Source: Rosa chinensis
Lineage: Eukaryota > Streptophyta > Magnoliopsida > Rosales > Rosaceae
DNA: 64,000 nt
Reading direction: 5' to 3'
NCBI RefSeq assembly: GCF_002994745.2
Contig: NC_037091.1
Coordinates: 55,785,612 to 55,849,611, forward strand
Shown: piece after piece, positions 1 to 12,300 of the stretch
Numbering within the stretch: the first letter of the stretch is position 1
Layout of the letters: each line of letters starts with the position of its first letter
Notes under the pieces: generated by a model
Databases searched by the model: none
Seen by the model: only the letters and a program-made list of their open reading frames with translations
Told to the model about the DNA's origin: nothing
Program-made: the position numbers and the translations under genes

Positions 1-1707
1 GATATTTGTTCTCTCGAGCCCATTATCATTTACAGATTTATTGCTGGGCTCAAAGATGCGTTAATTATGTGTAGGATTTGCTAATGAGTACACATAACCT
101 GGTCTTAGAATTAGATATATCCTTGTCTATGCTAAGTTGATGCATAACCTAGTTACGTATGATACGGACAGAGATTAACGATTCTATTAGAGCAAGTTCA
201 CCCGTTGGGTCACCAGGGCAGGAAATTATTCACTGCCACTGGATCTTTGCTTCCACCCGTTGGGTCAGGGTCACTAGTCAGTTACTGTGCATCGAATATT
301 TTATTAATTTTTTTTAAAAATGAGAAATGTATGATGTAAATAAATAGTATTGATAAACAATTTGAAAATGCAACCAAAGAAAATTTTATTGGTAGACAAA
401 TTATATGTCCACCGACACTCCTTTTTTTATTTTTTTATTTTTATTTTTAACTCCAACGACACTTTTATCACATGTACACCACCGACAAAATTTTTGAAAA
501 GTGTGAAAAAATTTAAAACTCCACCGACACTTTTATCACATGCGCACCACCGACAATTTTTTTGAAATGAGTGAGTGATCACCCACCGACACTTTTATGT
601 GTGAAAAATTTCAATAAATAGACATGATGTTTTCACTACATACACACACCATCTGAGCTTAACAAACCTTCACCCTTTTCATTTTTCTAGCATTACAGCA
701 TTTCCTAAATTTCCCTCGTTTCAATGAATAGCTTGTGGGATCAAATTCGACGGTCTCAGGATGAAGATGATGAAGAGATGATGGCCACCAACGCCATTGT
801 CATCGCTACCGTCGCAGAATAATCTAGAAACCAACACCGAGGACACGGTTCTCATCCGGGTCGTGCACCAAATGAGGAACAACTTAGAGAAGAAAGGGGC
901 AAAGGTATGTTGGCCGACTACTTTGTCGACCGGCCAATGTTCAAAGATTCGGTGTTCCGAACACGTTACAGGATGAGTCTCAATCTCTTCAAGCGTATAT
1001 CTATTGACCTTTGCCAGTATGATCGTTACTTTGTTCAAAGGTCAGATGCTACCGGCAAAGTCGGACTGCTTCCGGAGCAGAAGATGACAGCTGCCTTGCG
1101 AATGCTTGCTTACGGTGCAGGGGCAGATCAATGTGCTGAGTATTGTCGGAGGGCGAAATCCACCTCCGTCGCAGCCCTTCAGCACTTTACACGAGGAATT
1201 GTTGATCTTTACTCAGCAGAATACCTCCGCGCTCCTACTGCAGCCGACCTCAGACGACTTCTTGCCAAAGCTGAGAGGAGAGGTTTTCCAAGAATGATTG
1301 GGAGCATCGACTGTATGCATTGGCAATGGAAGAATTGTCCGACAGGTTGGGCTGAAGAATATAATGGTAGGAAACTGATCCCCACTATCATCCTGGAAGT
1401 AGTCGCATCTTACCACACCTGGATTTGGCACGCATTCTTTGGAATTCCCGGGACATGCAACAACCTAAACGTCTTGGCAAAGTCTCCATTGTTTGATGAG
1501 CTTACCGCCTGTAGAGCACCTCTGATCCAATTCCAAGTTAACAACAGAGCTCACAGTCTAGGGTACTATCTCGCCGACGGTATTTATCCTCGATGGGCGA
1601 CTTTCTTGAAAACTGTTCGAAATCCTACACGCCCCAAGGAAATTGAGTTTGCAAAGGCTCAAGAGGGGTATATGAAGGATGTAGAAAGATGTTTTGGTAT
1701 ATTACAG

Positions 1708-2282
1708 CACTACAACAAAAGTCCTCATTTCCGACGAAAATTTCCGACAGCACAAAATTGCCCTCGCAAAAAAACTCTTTTTTCGACCACAAAAAATGGT
1801 CGTCAGAAATGTTCTGTCAAAATATATTTTATTTCCGAGGGACAATATGCGGTAGGAAAAGAGTTCCAATTTCGTCGGAAAAACAAAAAAATTGGCGGGA
1901 CCTTTTGGCGCCAATATTATTTTCGACAACATTTTGTGTCGTCGGTAATGGTAGACCTATTTCCGAGAGGCAGTTGACTTTGTCGGAAATGATTTCTTAA
2001 TTTCGAGGGCAACAAAGTACCCTCGGTAATGAACAAAGTATTTCCGACGGCTAGTGACCCTTGAAAATATTTCTGTAAATTGTATTATTTTTATAAAAAT
2101 ATAATGTCAAAAGAGGAGAATTGAGCATAGGATCTCTAACTTTTCAAAATTAATTTTACCATTTTTCCACAGGTTACTTGATGACATATTATTAGTTTAT
2201 TATAATTGATGCATTATATGTTAAAGAAAAAATAATTTTATTATATATTGGTTATAAGGTAAGATCGAATAAATCTCATAAT

Positions 2283-2337
<55 letters not shown>

Positions 2338-5300
2338 GTCTCATAGTTATATATACATAATACATATGTGTTTTGGATTTATATATATAAGACTTGATCG
2401 ATCGATCATGCTAATTGGGAGGTTCCGCCCTAACCCAATATATTATTAGTTGCGGAAGTAGATAAGAGATCATCGATGGTAAATCACGATTATGCTAATT
2501 GGGAGATTCCACGCTAACTGGGATGCTAACTAGGAGATTCCGCTCTATTTAGATAAGAGATCGATCATGCTAACTGGGAGATTCCGCCCTAAAACCCTAA
2601 ACCTTAATAGTAAATCATGATTATGACTACATTAACAATCATCAATTGTGCTGAAAACTTGTATAAGTGATCTACTCATGAAAACCTAAAATTGAATAGT
2701 GGAGATGTCGAGATATGTAATCGAAAATTGGGTCTCACAAGAGATCTCTTAAAATGGCCAAAAAAATATCTGTTAGTGAAAGACTCCTACACACACACAC
2801 ACACAATTCATTGTCGATCGATCATGTGTGCTTGTCCACACACACACTATACTGTTACATAGTACTATTCATTATTGATCACATACATACTACATATATA
2901 GTACGACTGTCCCTCCACACATATATGCATTCGTATACAGTAGACATTGATTGATCATATATATACAATTATATAGAATAGCTAGACGAGAAAAAATAGA
3001 ATACTAGCGAGCGAGTACATTTTTTTTTTTTTGAAAATGCTAGCAAGTACATACTTATTTATCAAGAATGTCATGAAATATTTTTCATTGGTCGATCTTA
3101 TATTAGAATTAATAAAGATGTTGATCTACATAGTCTGACAGAAACGTCACAAAAATGAACCCTATGATTAATTCAATAAAACTCAAGTCAAGATTATCTA
3201 GTTTCTAGGCCAAAGTAATATGTGGAAAAGATTTTTTTTTTTTTTTGTAAGAAAACAATGACAACTATGATTTTAGTAAACATAACTAATTAACCACTTT
3301 AAATTTGAATTTCCACTCAAACAAAAGTTTATATATGAAAGGCCTGCTTAGGAAACTTATATCTGAGTATCCAACACATATGCATTTATATATAAGTTCC
3401 ATGAAAATTGATTAAAAACAAAACAAAAAACAAAATAACTTCCCGCCTAAGGAGGAAAAAAATTCCCTCCTATCCTTTCTCTCGCCTATGCATTTATACA
3501 TACCCTAATAAGGAGTCTTAATTATCTCACCAAAGAAGGAAAAAAATCCTTATTTCTCCTTATGTTTAGTTCGTCTAAATAATTAAAAAGAATAAAACTT
3601 CATTTGCTACGCATTTGTTTCTCAAACCCTAAAAGCACATCTTTCTTCCTCCTCTCTCACTACGGCAATGAAGAATTGAAAAGTTGAGAAGCTTTTTGAT
3701 TGATTGGGTGACGATTAAAGGTTTGTCCATCTCTCCTTTCTCTCTATTAGTTTTCATAGTGAACCATAGAAACCAACTGATATGTCTAATTTGTTCTTGA
3801 GGGCAGCAACGCATCTCGTTCCGGTTCGATCAGGTAGGCTTGACTATTTGCATTCCACTTTCAATTTATGTGGAGCTCTCCATTTTATTTTAATCGATAT
3901 ATGTGGTTTACAGCTAATTGAATTGTAGTATAGGAACAACAATTGATTGTTCTGGACCTGTTATCAAACAAGAGTTAGAAGGTTGTGTAATTTTATATTT
4001 TAGTTTGAACTGGTTCCCTCTATATTTATTTAATTTTTACTTTGGGTCAATAGTCATTAACAATGTCGCAGCAATATGCTCATGGTCAACGGAGTTAGGT
4101 CAATCAAATTGGATGGTCCAATGGTTCATAGTGGAGAGGATCTCCTAAGGCTTCAGATTGATTGCAATTATGTAATTGTGATGCTTATTGTTAATCTGCC
4201 ATCCAATGATATATGAATAAGCATTCTAGAGATTTCAAAAAGCTTGATTTTCTCATATACATGTGCTGGTGTAGAATAATGAATTGGATTGATTCAATGG
4301 TCAAGGTATATCTAAATACAAACGTACACACTACACACATATGAGCTTATTCTGACTTTTATAATGTTTTGAATTTCCTAATTTCCTCCGAAGCACCAGG
4401 TTTTTGTAATGCTAGCTTGTATGTTTTCTCAGACTATTTCTTACACATTTTTTTTTTTGGATATGTACAGAGTGAAGTGAAGTCGGATTCGTTGTTGATT
4501 TGTTCTTTTGGTGCGGTGCAGCAAGCAAAAGCAAAATTAGGTACATATGCTCAAATTAAATAGACAACTTAAAGAATCATATGGAATAGGAATCACTTCA
4601 AAAAAAAATTTCTACATTTAGTTATGAATTTAATTCTCTTCATTTGGTGTTGATGAAAATGCTTGTTTTATCATTACCATAGATTTATCGGCAGCATAAA
4701 TTGAGAGGAGATGGTGATTGATAAATCTTGGATGCAGTTAAGTAGATCAGACCCAAAGTATGATCAAGGAGTTACAGAGTTTCTTGATTATGCATATAGC
4801 CATGATAAGTGGGTAGAGGATGACATGATAATATGTCCATGCAAAGTATGTGGTTTAATTCTCACATTCTGTGGTACTATTTATATCTTTCAAATATTTT
4901 TATATGTTGTTATTTTATGCTATTTACTGCATGTTTTAGCTCTTATTTTGCATTCTAACTTCTTTGTTTTTCTTTTACAATAGGACAATATTGCAACAGA
5001 TTCAAGTGCACACCATGATGAAGATGGTACTGATGAAGATGGTGATGAAGATGTTGCTGATGAGTATGATGCAAACTCTAATGAGGACTTTTATTAGATA
5101 TATTGTTAGCTTCCTTGCTTAAGAATGATTATATTATAAAGACCAGATATTGAATATTTATCTTTATCTGAACATGTATGAATGATTAACTATGTTTCAT
5201 CTAATGCAATTTTTTTTATGAAGATTTAATTGTCTCCTTGTGTTTAATAAAAAAATTATCTTGATTCATCTACCTCTTCCGATCAGGTTAATTGACAATT

Positions 5301-5879
5301 AAATTGAGTGGGAGGAAAAAAAAATTCCTGACAAATTTCAACGAATAAATCTCGTGAAAAACATTTCCGACCACTTTTTCCGACTACAATATCATTCTCG
5401 GAAATATTAGATTATATTTTTCCGACAGAAAATATCAATTTCCGAGGAAAATATGACCCTCGAAACTTATTCATTTTCGATGCCAACTAGTCATCGGAAT
5501 TAAATATTCTTATCGGAAATAGTTTTTTCCGACCACCCCTATTCGTTAGAAATAAGTCCTTGGAAAAAAATGGATTGGCTAGCAACCAATTTTTTCCTAC
5601 AAGCAACGAATTATTTCCAACAAACATCTTTTGTCGGAAATACAATTTGTCGTCGTTGAGGAGTAACAATTTCCGACCGCCGAAAAATTATTTACGACCA
5701 CATCCGGCTGTCGGAAATATATCTTTTTCCGAGGGTTGGTCGCAAAAAGACTATTTCCGATGATATTTTTTCCGAGGACCACCGAGGGCACCTAGCTGTC
5801 GGAAATAGCTTTTTCCGACGGGGAAAGTGCCTTTTTCGACCAAAGTCCACCCTTGGAAATGACTATCATTGTTGTAGTG
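1708..5879. mobile_element. CACTA (En/Spm) transposon, non-autonomous
   Basis: The ends are CACTACAACAA (from 1708) and TTGTTGTAGTG (to 5879), perfect inverted repeats starting with CACTA. The flanking 3-bp duplication is CAG (1705-1707 and 5880-5882). Both subterminal regions (about 1725-2060 and 5330-5870) are packed with TTTCCGAC / GTCGGAAA motifs in both orientations, the usual array of CACTA transposase binding sites. The 4172-bp interior lacks the TnpD transposase core; only a fragment of its N-terminal associated domain remains (4711-5097). It also holds a (CA)n(TA)n microsatellite (about 2281-2332) and four or so diverged copies of a GGGAGATTCCGCCCTAA motif (2410-2600). Confidence 0.93.
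4711..5097 (+). CDS. Truncated CACTA TnpD protein: transposase-associated domain with acidic tail
   Basis: The ATG at 4711 opens a frame reading DKSWMQLSR, then GVTEFLDYAYSH, then a CPCK ending. This is the N-terminal transposase-associated domain found on plant En/Spm TnpD proteins, including its Cys-x-Cys cluster. A GT donor at 4846 and an AG acceptor at 4982-4983 would join exon 1 (4711-4845, 45 codons, phase 0) to exon 2 (4984-5097), giving an 82-residue product. Exon 2 encodes an acidic tail (repeated DEDG) and ends at TAG 5095-5097. Reading through the intron gives only a hydrophobic frame of 90 residues. The catalytic DDE part is absent, so it cannot transpose by itself. Whether it is expressed is unknown. 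Confidence 0.6.
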
Positions 5880-6469
5880 CAGTCACGGTTTGGTATTGTT
5901 AGAGGAGCTACTCGTGGGTGGCATAAAGAGGACCTTCGATACATTATGTTGACGTGTATTATATTACACAACATGATTGTAGAAAATGAACGACTTGAAG
6001 ACAGCGATGATGAGTTGGAGTCCAATGATGAGGAGGATAACAATATGAGGCCCAGGATTGCTGAGGTATGGGAGGGACCAACGGGTAGAGACTTTGATCA
6101 TGTTGGTAGAGATGCTCATCATATGAACGGATTCATGGACCGCTACCAACAAATTAGATCTAAGCACAGTCACTCCAACCTTCAGGAAGACCTCATTCAA
6201 CATTTTTGGGAATTTCAAGGCAATAGGAGTATCTAGATCTGCTATTTGTGTGTGTTTTCTATTAGTTTTTATGTTTTTAATTATGTTTGTGTGGTTTCTA
6301 CTTTAGTTTTTATGTTTTTAATTATGTTTGTGTGGTTTCATTTAGCTTTTCATTTGTAAGGGTATTATTCAAATAAATTTTCATTTCATCAATCTGATAT
6401 TACATAAGTGAAAAACCAAGCATTAGAATCATAACAATACAATTATTTAAAATATATAACTCCCTAATT

Positions 6470-7983
6470 TTCCTAATCCTCATCTTCATTAGGAATCCAA
6501 TTTGTATTTGTCGGGTCATCCATATGGTTGGGGTTGGTAGATTCACCCGAAGAGAAAGGTAGGGAAGGGACACCACTGGTGAATGGTGGTTGTGGGAAGC
6601 CACCAGGGGAAAGGAGATTGTGGAAAATACCCACCGGGGAAAGGAGGTTGTGGATAGCCACCGACAAAAGGAGGTTGTAGATAATATCCACCGGTGAATG
6701 GTGGTTGTGGGATGTTAGATCCACGGGTTGCATCTTCAGCTTCTTTCTCCGCAATTTTTTTTTGTTTTCTTTTTCAGTAATTCTTTTTGGTTGACGTCAT
6801 CTTACTTGTGTCCATCTCCATAATACGCTCTTCCCTCTCTTGATTTTTGAATTCCCTCTCTTGAATATCCAATTGCAAGCGTATATAATCTCGTTGTTGT
6901 TGGTCACGGAGATGTCAAGCATATTCCTTATCACGTTTCTCCTTGGCAGACAGCATTGATGTTTGGTTGGTTGCTATAGTCTCCACATCGGCTATCAAAG
7001 GACTGGAATCATTAGATGCTTTCTTTCCTTTCCAAAGAGCTTCTTTGACAGTCTTCTTTCCTTGAGGCCTCACCGAAGGATTGGGAGTTGCATCGGCGTT
7101 TACCTCATCTGCATCTATGTCCAACTGGACATGAGAATCAGGAACTAATTGTTGTGTGTGCATCCGTTCAGTTCCTCCCCTGGAGGTTCCTCCAGCCGAA
7201 GAGGAATGGTTTGGAATGTCATCAAATTGTTGAAACCCGGCCCCTTAAAAATCTCGTAACATTCTAAACTAATGAAATCACCTTTTTTTGGTTTTCCTTT
7301 CGATTTGGTCATCGCAGCTCTCCACAAATCTTGTGCTTGACGTCGCTATTTAATTTAAACAAAAAAGTATAAATCTATTAGTACAAATATAAACGAGGTA
7401 CAATGTATTAACTATTTAAGTATAAGGTGAGTATAATGTATAATTTAAATAAAATGAAGTCTAAAGTATGATTATGAAGTACTAATTTGAAGTATAATTA
7501 TCAACTAAATTTTAATATATCAACTAATAATTTAAAGTATAATTATCAACCAAATATTTCAACTAATAATTTAAAATAAAAAGTATCAACTAATTAAATT
7601 TTAATATACACTAAAAGAATGATAAAAATTAATATTCGTGTTACACTACAAATTCATACCTCATCAATCATATTCGCACCACTCTTGTACCAACTTTTCG
7701 CTTGCCTTAATGCACAATACCAAGCATAAAGTTTGACTTTCAAGGTTTTCCACCTCCCTTGAAAAGCTTGCAATGATCGGACATATCCATCCCAATGTTC
7801 GGCATAGTGTTGGCGTACCTCTATCCATAGATCATCTTTTCTTCGTTCCGTACCCTTTGACGGATCTTGGCTAACAGCCCTCCAAGACTTGCACAATTGA
7901 ATGTCTTCGGTAGTTTGCCAACGTGTCCGGTCAATACTTGGATCTGATACTGGTTGGACAATCGTATTGCCTCGTACACTCAT
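6470..7983 (-). pseudogene. PIF/Harbinger ORF1 (Myb/SANT-like DNA-binding accessory protein), frameshifted
   Basis: Exon 1 (7983 to 7660, 108 codons) begins MSVRGNTIV and contains the spaced tryptophans of a Myb/SANT-like domain (RTRWQTTED, LCKSWRAVS, FQGRWKTLK). A GT donor at 7659-7658 and an AG acceptor before 7345 lead to exon 2, which starts RRQAQDLW in the same phase. The frame stops at 7145, while the continuation (SAKEKRDKEY, the charged helix typical of ORF1) lies in another frame (7163-6915), so there is at least one frameshift. The C-terminal part (about 6720-6475) encodes repeated QPPF-GGY units, again split between frames. In the family this protein brings the transposase to the DNA ends. 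It faces the transposase gene tail to tail. Confidence 0.8.
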
Positions 7984-8587
7984 ATTAGAATCAAAAAATT
8001 GTAGAGTATGAAAGCTATGAGGAGAAGGAACAAAAAATTTTGAGGAAGAAAGATGATTTTTTTGGCGTGAGAAGTAAAATAGGAGGTAAGGTATTTATAG
8101 AAAATTTTGGTTTAATTTTTTTTTGCCACCGTTGTAATCTAACGGTATTTTTTTTTAACCTCTGCAATCTCCAGCCGTCAGATCCATTTCATAATCATAA
8201 GTAACGGTCCAGATCTGTGGATCGTTGCATTCAAATTTGCACAGGGTCACCAACGGCTACACGCCACGTCGCCGCACAGATCCACAAAACGACAAAAAAA
8301 AGAAAGCAACGCGCCTGCCGCTTCTGTCGTTGCTAGAAGGCAAGAAACTGACTTTCACTCCCCCCCCCCCCCCCCACGGCGCGTCTCCCCGAGCTGCTTC
8401 GTTTTGGGCCAGGCTGGCATCCTGGGTCACTGGCTCAGTCAGCCTCCTACCCAAGTTCGTGACCTAGGCCTCCCACTGTGGTTTTGCCCCAACACCGGTG
8501 GAATCATGAATAGGATCAAAATGGGTCACCAGCTGCTGCTTTTGACGTGGTGCCCGGGCAATAGGATGTCCGGTGAACTTGCTCTTA

Positions 8588-9358
8588 GAGTAGAATATAA
8601 ACCCTCCGTCTATTCTCGCAGATGACAATTGTTATACAAAGATGGTAAACATCATAGAGAAGGTATACCGTATTATATATACTTCGGCTTTACAGCATTC
8701 TCATAACTTCATTAGGTACCAAGTCGATCTCTAATTCTCTATTTATGTATTTATCATTCATATTTTGTATGTCTCTTTGTCTTGTGTGAAATTTGCGGCA
8801 TGCATACTATAAGGAATATGATTTCTTTACGTGTTGTTGTTGGGGGATTGGTGTGGGCAGCATTGACTCCCTTTACCTCGAAGGGACTCGGGACTTAGGA
8901 CTAGTCATATGGTGAATCTAGGAGTGAAGGAGCACTGTCACAAGTGCTAGCTATATCGCAAACCACTCTTTAAGAAGCAATCGTAAACGAGTCCCTTTTA
9001 TGTATGTACGTCAATTATTCAAATACCAAAGCAAAGGCGGTGGGGAGGGATCTCACCTCTACCCCTGAGATTTGGGGAAAGCAACACGTCTTGAGTCTGT
9101 GTGAGTAAAAATCTAACCGTTCAAAAATCTGGAGCATAGCATACTCCGATTGCATAGTAGAATTTTCCTTTGTTTCGGATATTCAAAGCAATTTTTGCTG
9201 CTCTCTATATCCACGGGCCTGTTTTGTTTCAAGACAGTGGCCTCACATTGGGCCTACTTCAAACCAATAAAACCACAACCCTCACTTCATTTTGTCAGCA
9301 GGGCTTAACCGGGCCATACCCGACCCGCCAAAATCCTCAACTGCAAGGACCAGCGTTA
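8588..9358. other. Intergenic DNA between the Harbinger element and SRP72 copy 1
   Basis: No gene or clear repeat is seen. The right end must contain the promoter and most of the 5' leader of SRP72 copy 1, because similarity to the second SRP72 locus starts only at about 9359. Confidence 0.5.
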
Positions 9359-12300
9359 TAGACTCGACCCAGACCCAGACTCAGCCGAAACCTATCAGAC
9401 CCGACGCCATGGCTCCCAAGCTCAAAGACAAGCAGCAGAAGCCTCCTCCGCCGCCCATGGAGGATCTCTTCGCCGCTCTCAACGGCCACATCGAGCAACT
9501 GGAGTTCGAGAAAGCGGTCAAAGTCGCAGATCAAGGTCCATTTTCAACCCCTTTAATTCTCGAATTTCTGAAATTTCCGACTGCGTTTCGTGATTTTGAT
9601 TTCTAGTTTTTCCGAAAACCTAATCGCAGTTCTGTCGATTGCTCCTGGAGACGAGGACGCGATTAAGTGCAAGGTCGTTGGCTTGATCAAGGACGATAAG
9701 ACCAAAGAGGCGCTTTCCGTGATTCGATCTTGCAAGAATCCTGCTCTGGATTTCAGCTTCTTCAAGGTTTGTAAAATCCGCCTGTTCTTTGCAGTAAATT
9801 TTGTGTAATTTTTGGTTCATTATTGAAAAATTGTGGCTGCATTGTGAATAATTACATTTGCTTACATAGGTTAATTACATTTTCGGTTCGGGTGATATGA
9901 TAGAAACTTGTTGCTAATTGTGAGTTTACATATATGTGTGTGGCTAGGTTTGGTTAGGGAGTTAGAATTCACATTTGCTTACAGAATGACTGCAAGTAAT
10001 GAGAAGTGTTTAGGTAATAAGCAAAGTAATATCGTGATGTGGGAGTGCCGCTTTGTTTGGTTGAATTGAATAGATGTAATGATTTTTCTTGGAGAGAGTA
10101 GCAGATACTTTGTTGTTTGATCGGCTTGGGGATTGAAATGTATCTGAAGAGAATTGGCATATGAGTCTTTTCGTTTGCTTGTACTTTCTAGTTATGGATG
10201 AACCACAGTTATTTCTACGAAATGAATTTGTTCAACTTGTAACGCCAACGATGATGATAGCTGTCCTTTATATTTGTTTCTTATTGCTTCTGTGTTTGAG
10301 TTACAGTAATTGTCTTTTATTTGAGAAGTGATTATTTTGATCTGAGCCTGAGATGATGCATCCCATATTTTAATCGTTTTGATCCTTCATGAATAGAAAT
10401 CTTATGGCCCATGAACTTCTCCCTCCTTCAGGCCCAGAGAGGGACGGTCAAATGTGGGTTGAGTTTTGTATAATGCTTAAAATACATGCATGAACGTTTC
10501 TCAGTGATATTCTTTTCTACTTTTTCTACTCCTAATTTACTCTTTCTATTCCTAAATAGGCATACTGCTTATACAGAGAAAACGAGTTAGATGAAGCTCT
10601 TAAATCCCTGAAAAGCCAAGAGACAACTCCTGCAGCAATGCTATTAGAAGCCCAGATCTTATTTCGCTTGGGAAAGTTTGATGCTTGTATCGACATATAT
10701 CAGAAGCTTCAAAAGTCCAAAGTTGACTTATTAGATACAAATTATGTAGCTAGCTTGGTTGCTGCTGGGAGGGCTTCTGAAGTACAAGTTGAAGCACTCA
10801 GGGGTAAAGCAAAGAGTAGTTTTGAGCTTGCATTCAACACTGCCTGTTCTTTGATTGAAAGCAATAAGTACACTGATGCAGAGCAGTTCCTGTTGCTAGC
10901 CAGAACGTAAGATGCTACTGAACTTTTATACTGCCTGATATTTGGTTGGACTGAACCTTTATACAGAGCATTTCTTGAGAGAAAGATTTAGCCTAGAACA
11001 GTATACCAGGGAATTATTTGTGGATCCGTTAAGGGAATTAACTCAATCAAGCCTCATGACTGCTTAAGGTTCTCTTTGTGGATCTGTTATTTCCCCATTA
11101 AGCGCTTTATAAGTTCCCGTTATATGTTAAACTATGAATTATTTTCTTTCTCATCAACTGTTTTTCTAATTTGTATTTTACTGTTTATACAACCTTGAGT
11201 ATTATAAAGACTCTTCTGTGAGTCAGAATGAGCTGATGAGAGAAATTCAATTGGTTTTCTTAGAACCGGCCGTGAAGCATTGCTGGAAGATGGTGCACCC
11301 GAGGATGAGATAGAAACTGAATTGGCGCCAATAGCTGTCCAGTTGGCCTATGTTCAGCAGGTACTGTGATGTTAAATTAATGTTTCTGCTTATTTTCAGT
11401 TCTTTTGCCATGTTGGCAATCCATTAGCGACTAATGTAAATAAGCTTCATTCAACAGTTCCTTGGGCACAGACAAGAGGCCCTTGAGGCCTACACGCACA
11501 TCATTAAATCGGATGTGGGAGATGAGTTATCACTTGCAGTGGCAGTCAACAACCTAATAGCTTTGAGAATTCCAAAAGATGTTTCTGATGGCCTAAAGAA
11601 ACTTGATCGATTAAAACAGAAGAACGACAAGCAAAGCTTCCACCTTACTGCTAAACTAGACTCGAAGCTTTCACCAAAACAAAAAGAGTCAATATATGTG
11701 ACTCGGGTCCTCTTACTTCTCCATGCAAATAAGATGGATCAGGTCTGTCTCTTTTCTCTTTATATCTTACCTTTTCTTTCAAGTAGTTTTCTATAAATAC
11801 ATCACAGATTTAAGTCACTGTGGGTGTTCCACTTCCCTTGCTAATCTCTACTTATTGCTGAAAATTGACAGGCTCGAGAACTTGTTGCTGCACTTCCAGA
11901 CATGTTTCCCGAGAGTGTGATGCCTGTTCTACTACAGGCCGCACTTTTTGTAAGAGAAAACAAGGCTGGAAAAGCTGAAGAAGTTTTAGCCCAGGTTTCC
12001 GAGAAGTTCCCTGAAAAGTCCAAGGTTTTTCTCTTAGCAAGGGCACAGGTTGCTGCTGCTGCCAGCCACCCTCATATTGCCGCGGAGTCCCTTTCTAAGA
12101 TACCTGATATCCAGCACATGCCTGCTACTGTTGCTACTCTTGTGTCTCTTAAAGAGCGTGCTGGCGACATTGATGGCGCCGCTGCTGTGCTTGACGCTAC
12201 AATAAACTGGTGGTCAAATTCCATGACCGAGGACAACAAGCTCAATGTTTTGATGCAAGAGGCTGCTTCCTTCAAGCTGAGGCATGGACGAGAAGAGGAA

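Larger units (their letters stand above)
724..6236 (+). pseudogene. PIF/Harbinger transposase (HARBI1-like DDE nuclease), split by a CACTA insertion
   Basis: The main open frame starts at the ATG at 907 and matches the plant Harbinger transposase: YRM and DATGK motifs, an ALRMLAYG block, then the catalytic acidic residues D135 (GSIDCMHW), D224 (GYYLADGIYP) and E260 (KDVERCFG), counted from that ATG. The frame breaks at about 1707, where a CACTA element begins. The C-terminus (SRFGIV, then CIILHNMIVE) resumes after 5882 and stops at 6236. Removing the insertion and one CAG copy puts both parts in one frame. An in-frame ATG at 724 gives 32 more residues, but a TAA at 820-822 cuts it off, so either the start is at 907 or the N-terminus carries a nonsense mutation. 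In the family the protein cuts and rejoins transposon ends in the nucleus. Confidence 0.9.
190..8584. mobile_element. PIF/Harbinger DNA transposon, interrupted by a CACTA element
   Basis: The ends are inverted repeats: GAGCAAGTTCACC at 190-202 and its reverse complement ending at 8584. They are flanked by the 3-bp duplication TTA (187-189 and 8585-8587), the target site typical of PIF/Harbinger. Inside lie the two genes of the superfamily: a DDE transposase on the plus strand (907 to 6236, split) and a Myb/SANT-like ORF1 on the minus strand (7983 to about 6470). Without the 4.17-kb CACTA insertion the element is about 4.2 kb. Non-coding parts hold short repeats around CCACCGACACTTTTATCACATG (415-600), a duplicated stretch of about 47 bp (about 6259-6345) and a 16-base C run (8360-8375). 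Both genes are damaged, so the copy is probably not autonomous now. Confidence 0.92.

Noticed and set aside
2281..2332. CA/TA microsatellite as a regulatory or origin element
   Set aside because: Simple repeats of this kind are common in plant transposons; nothing ties it to a function.
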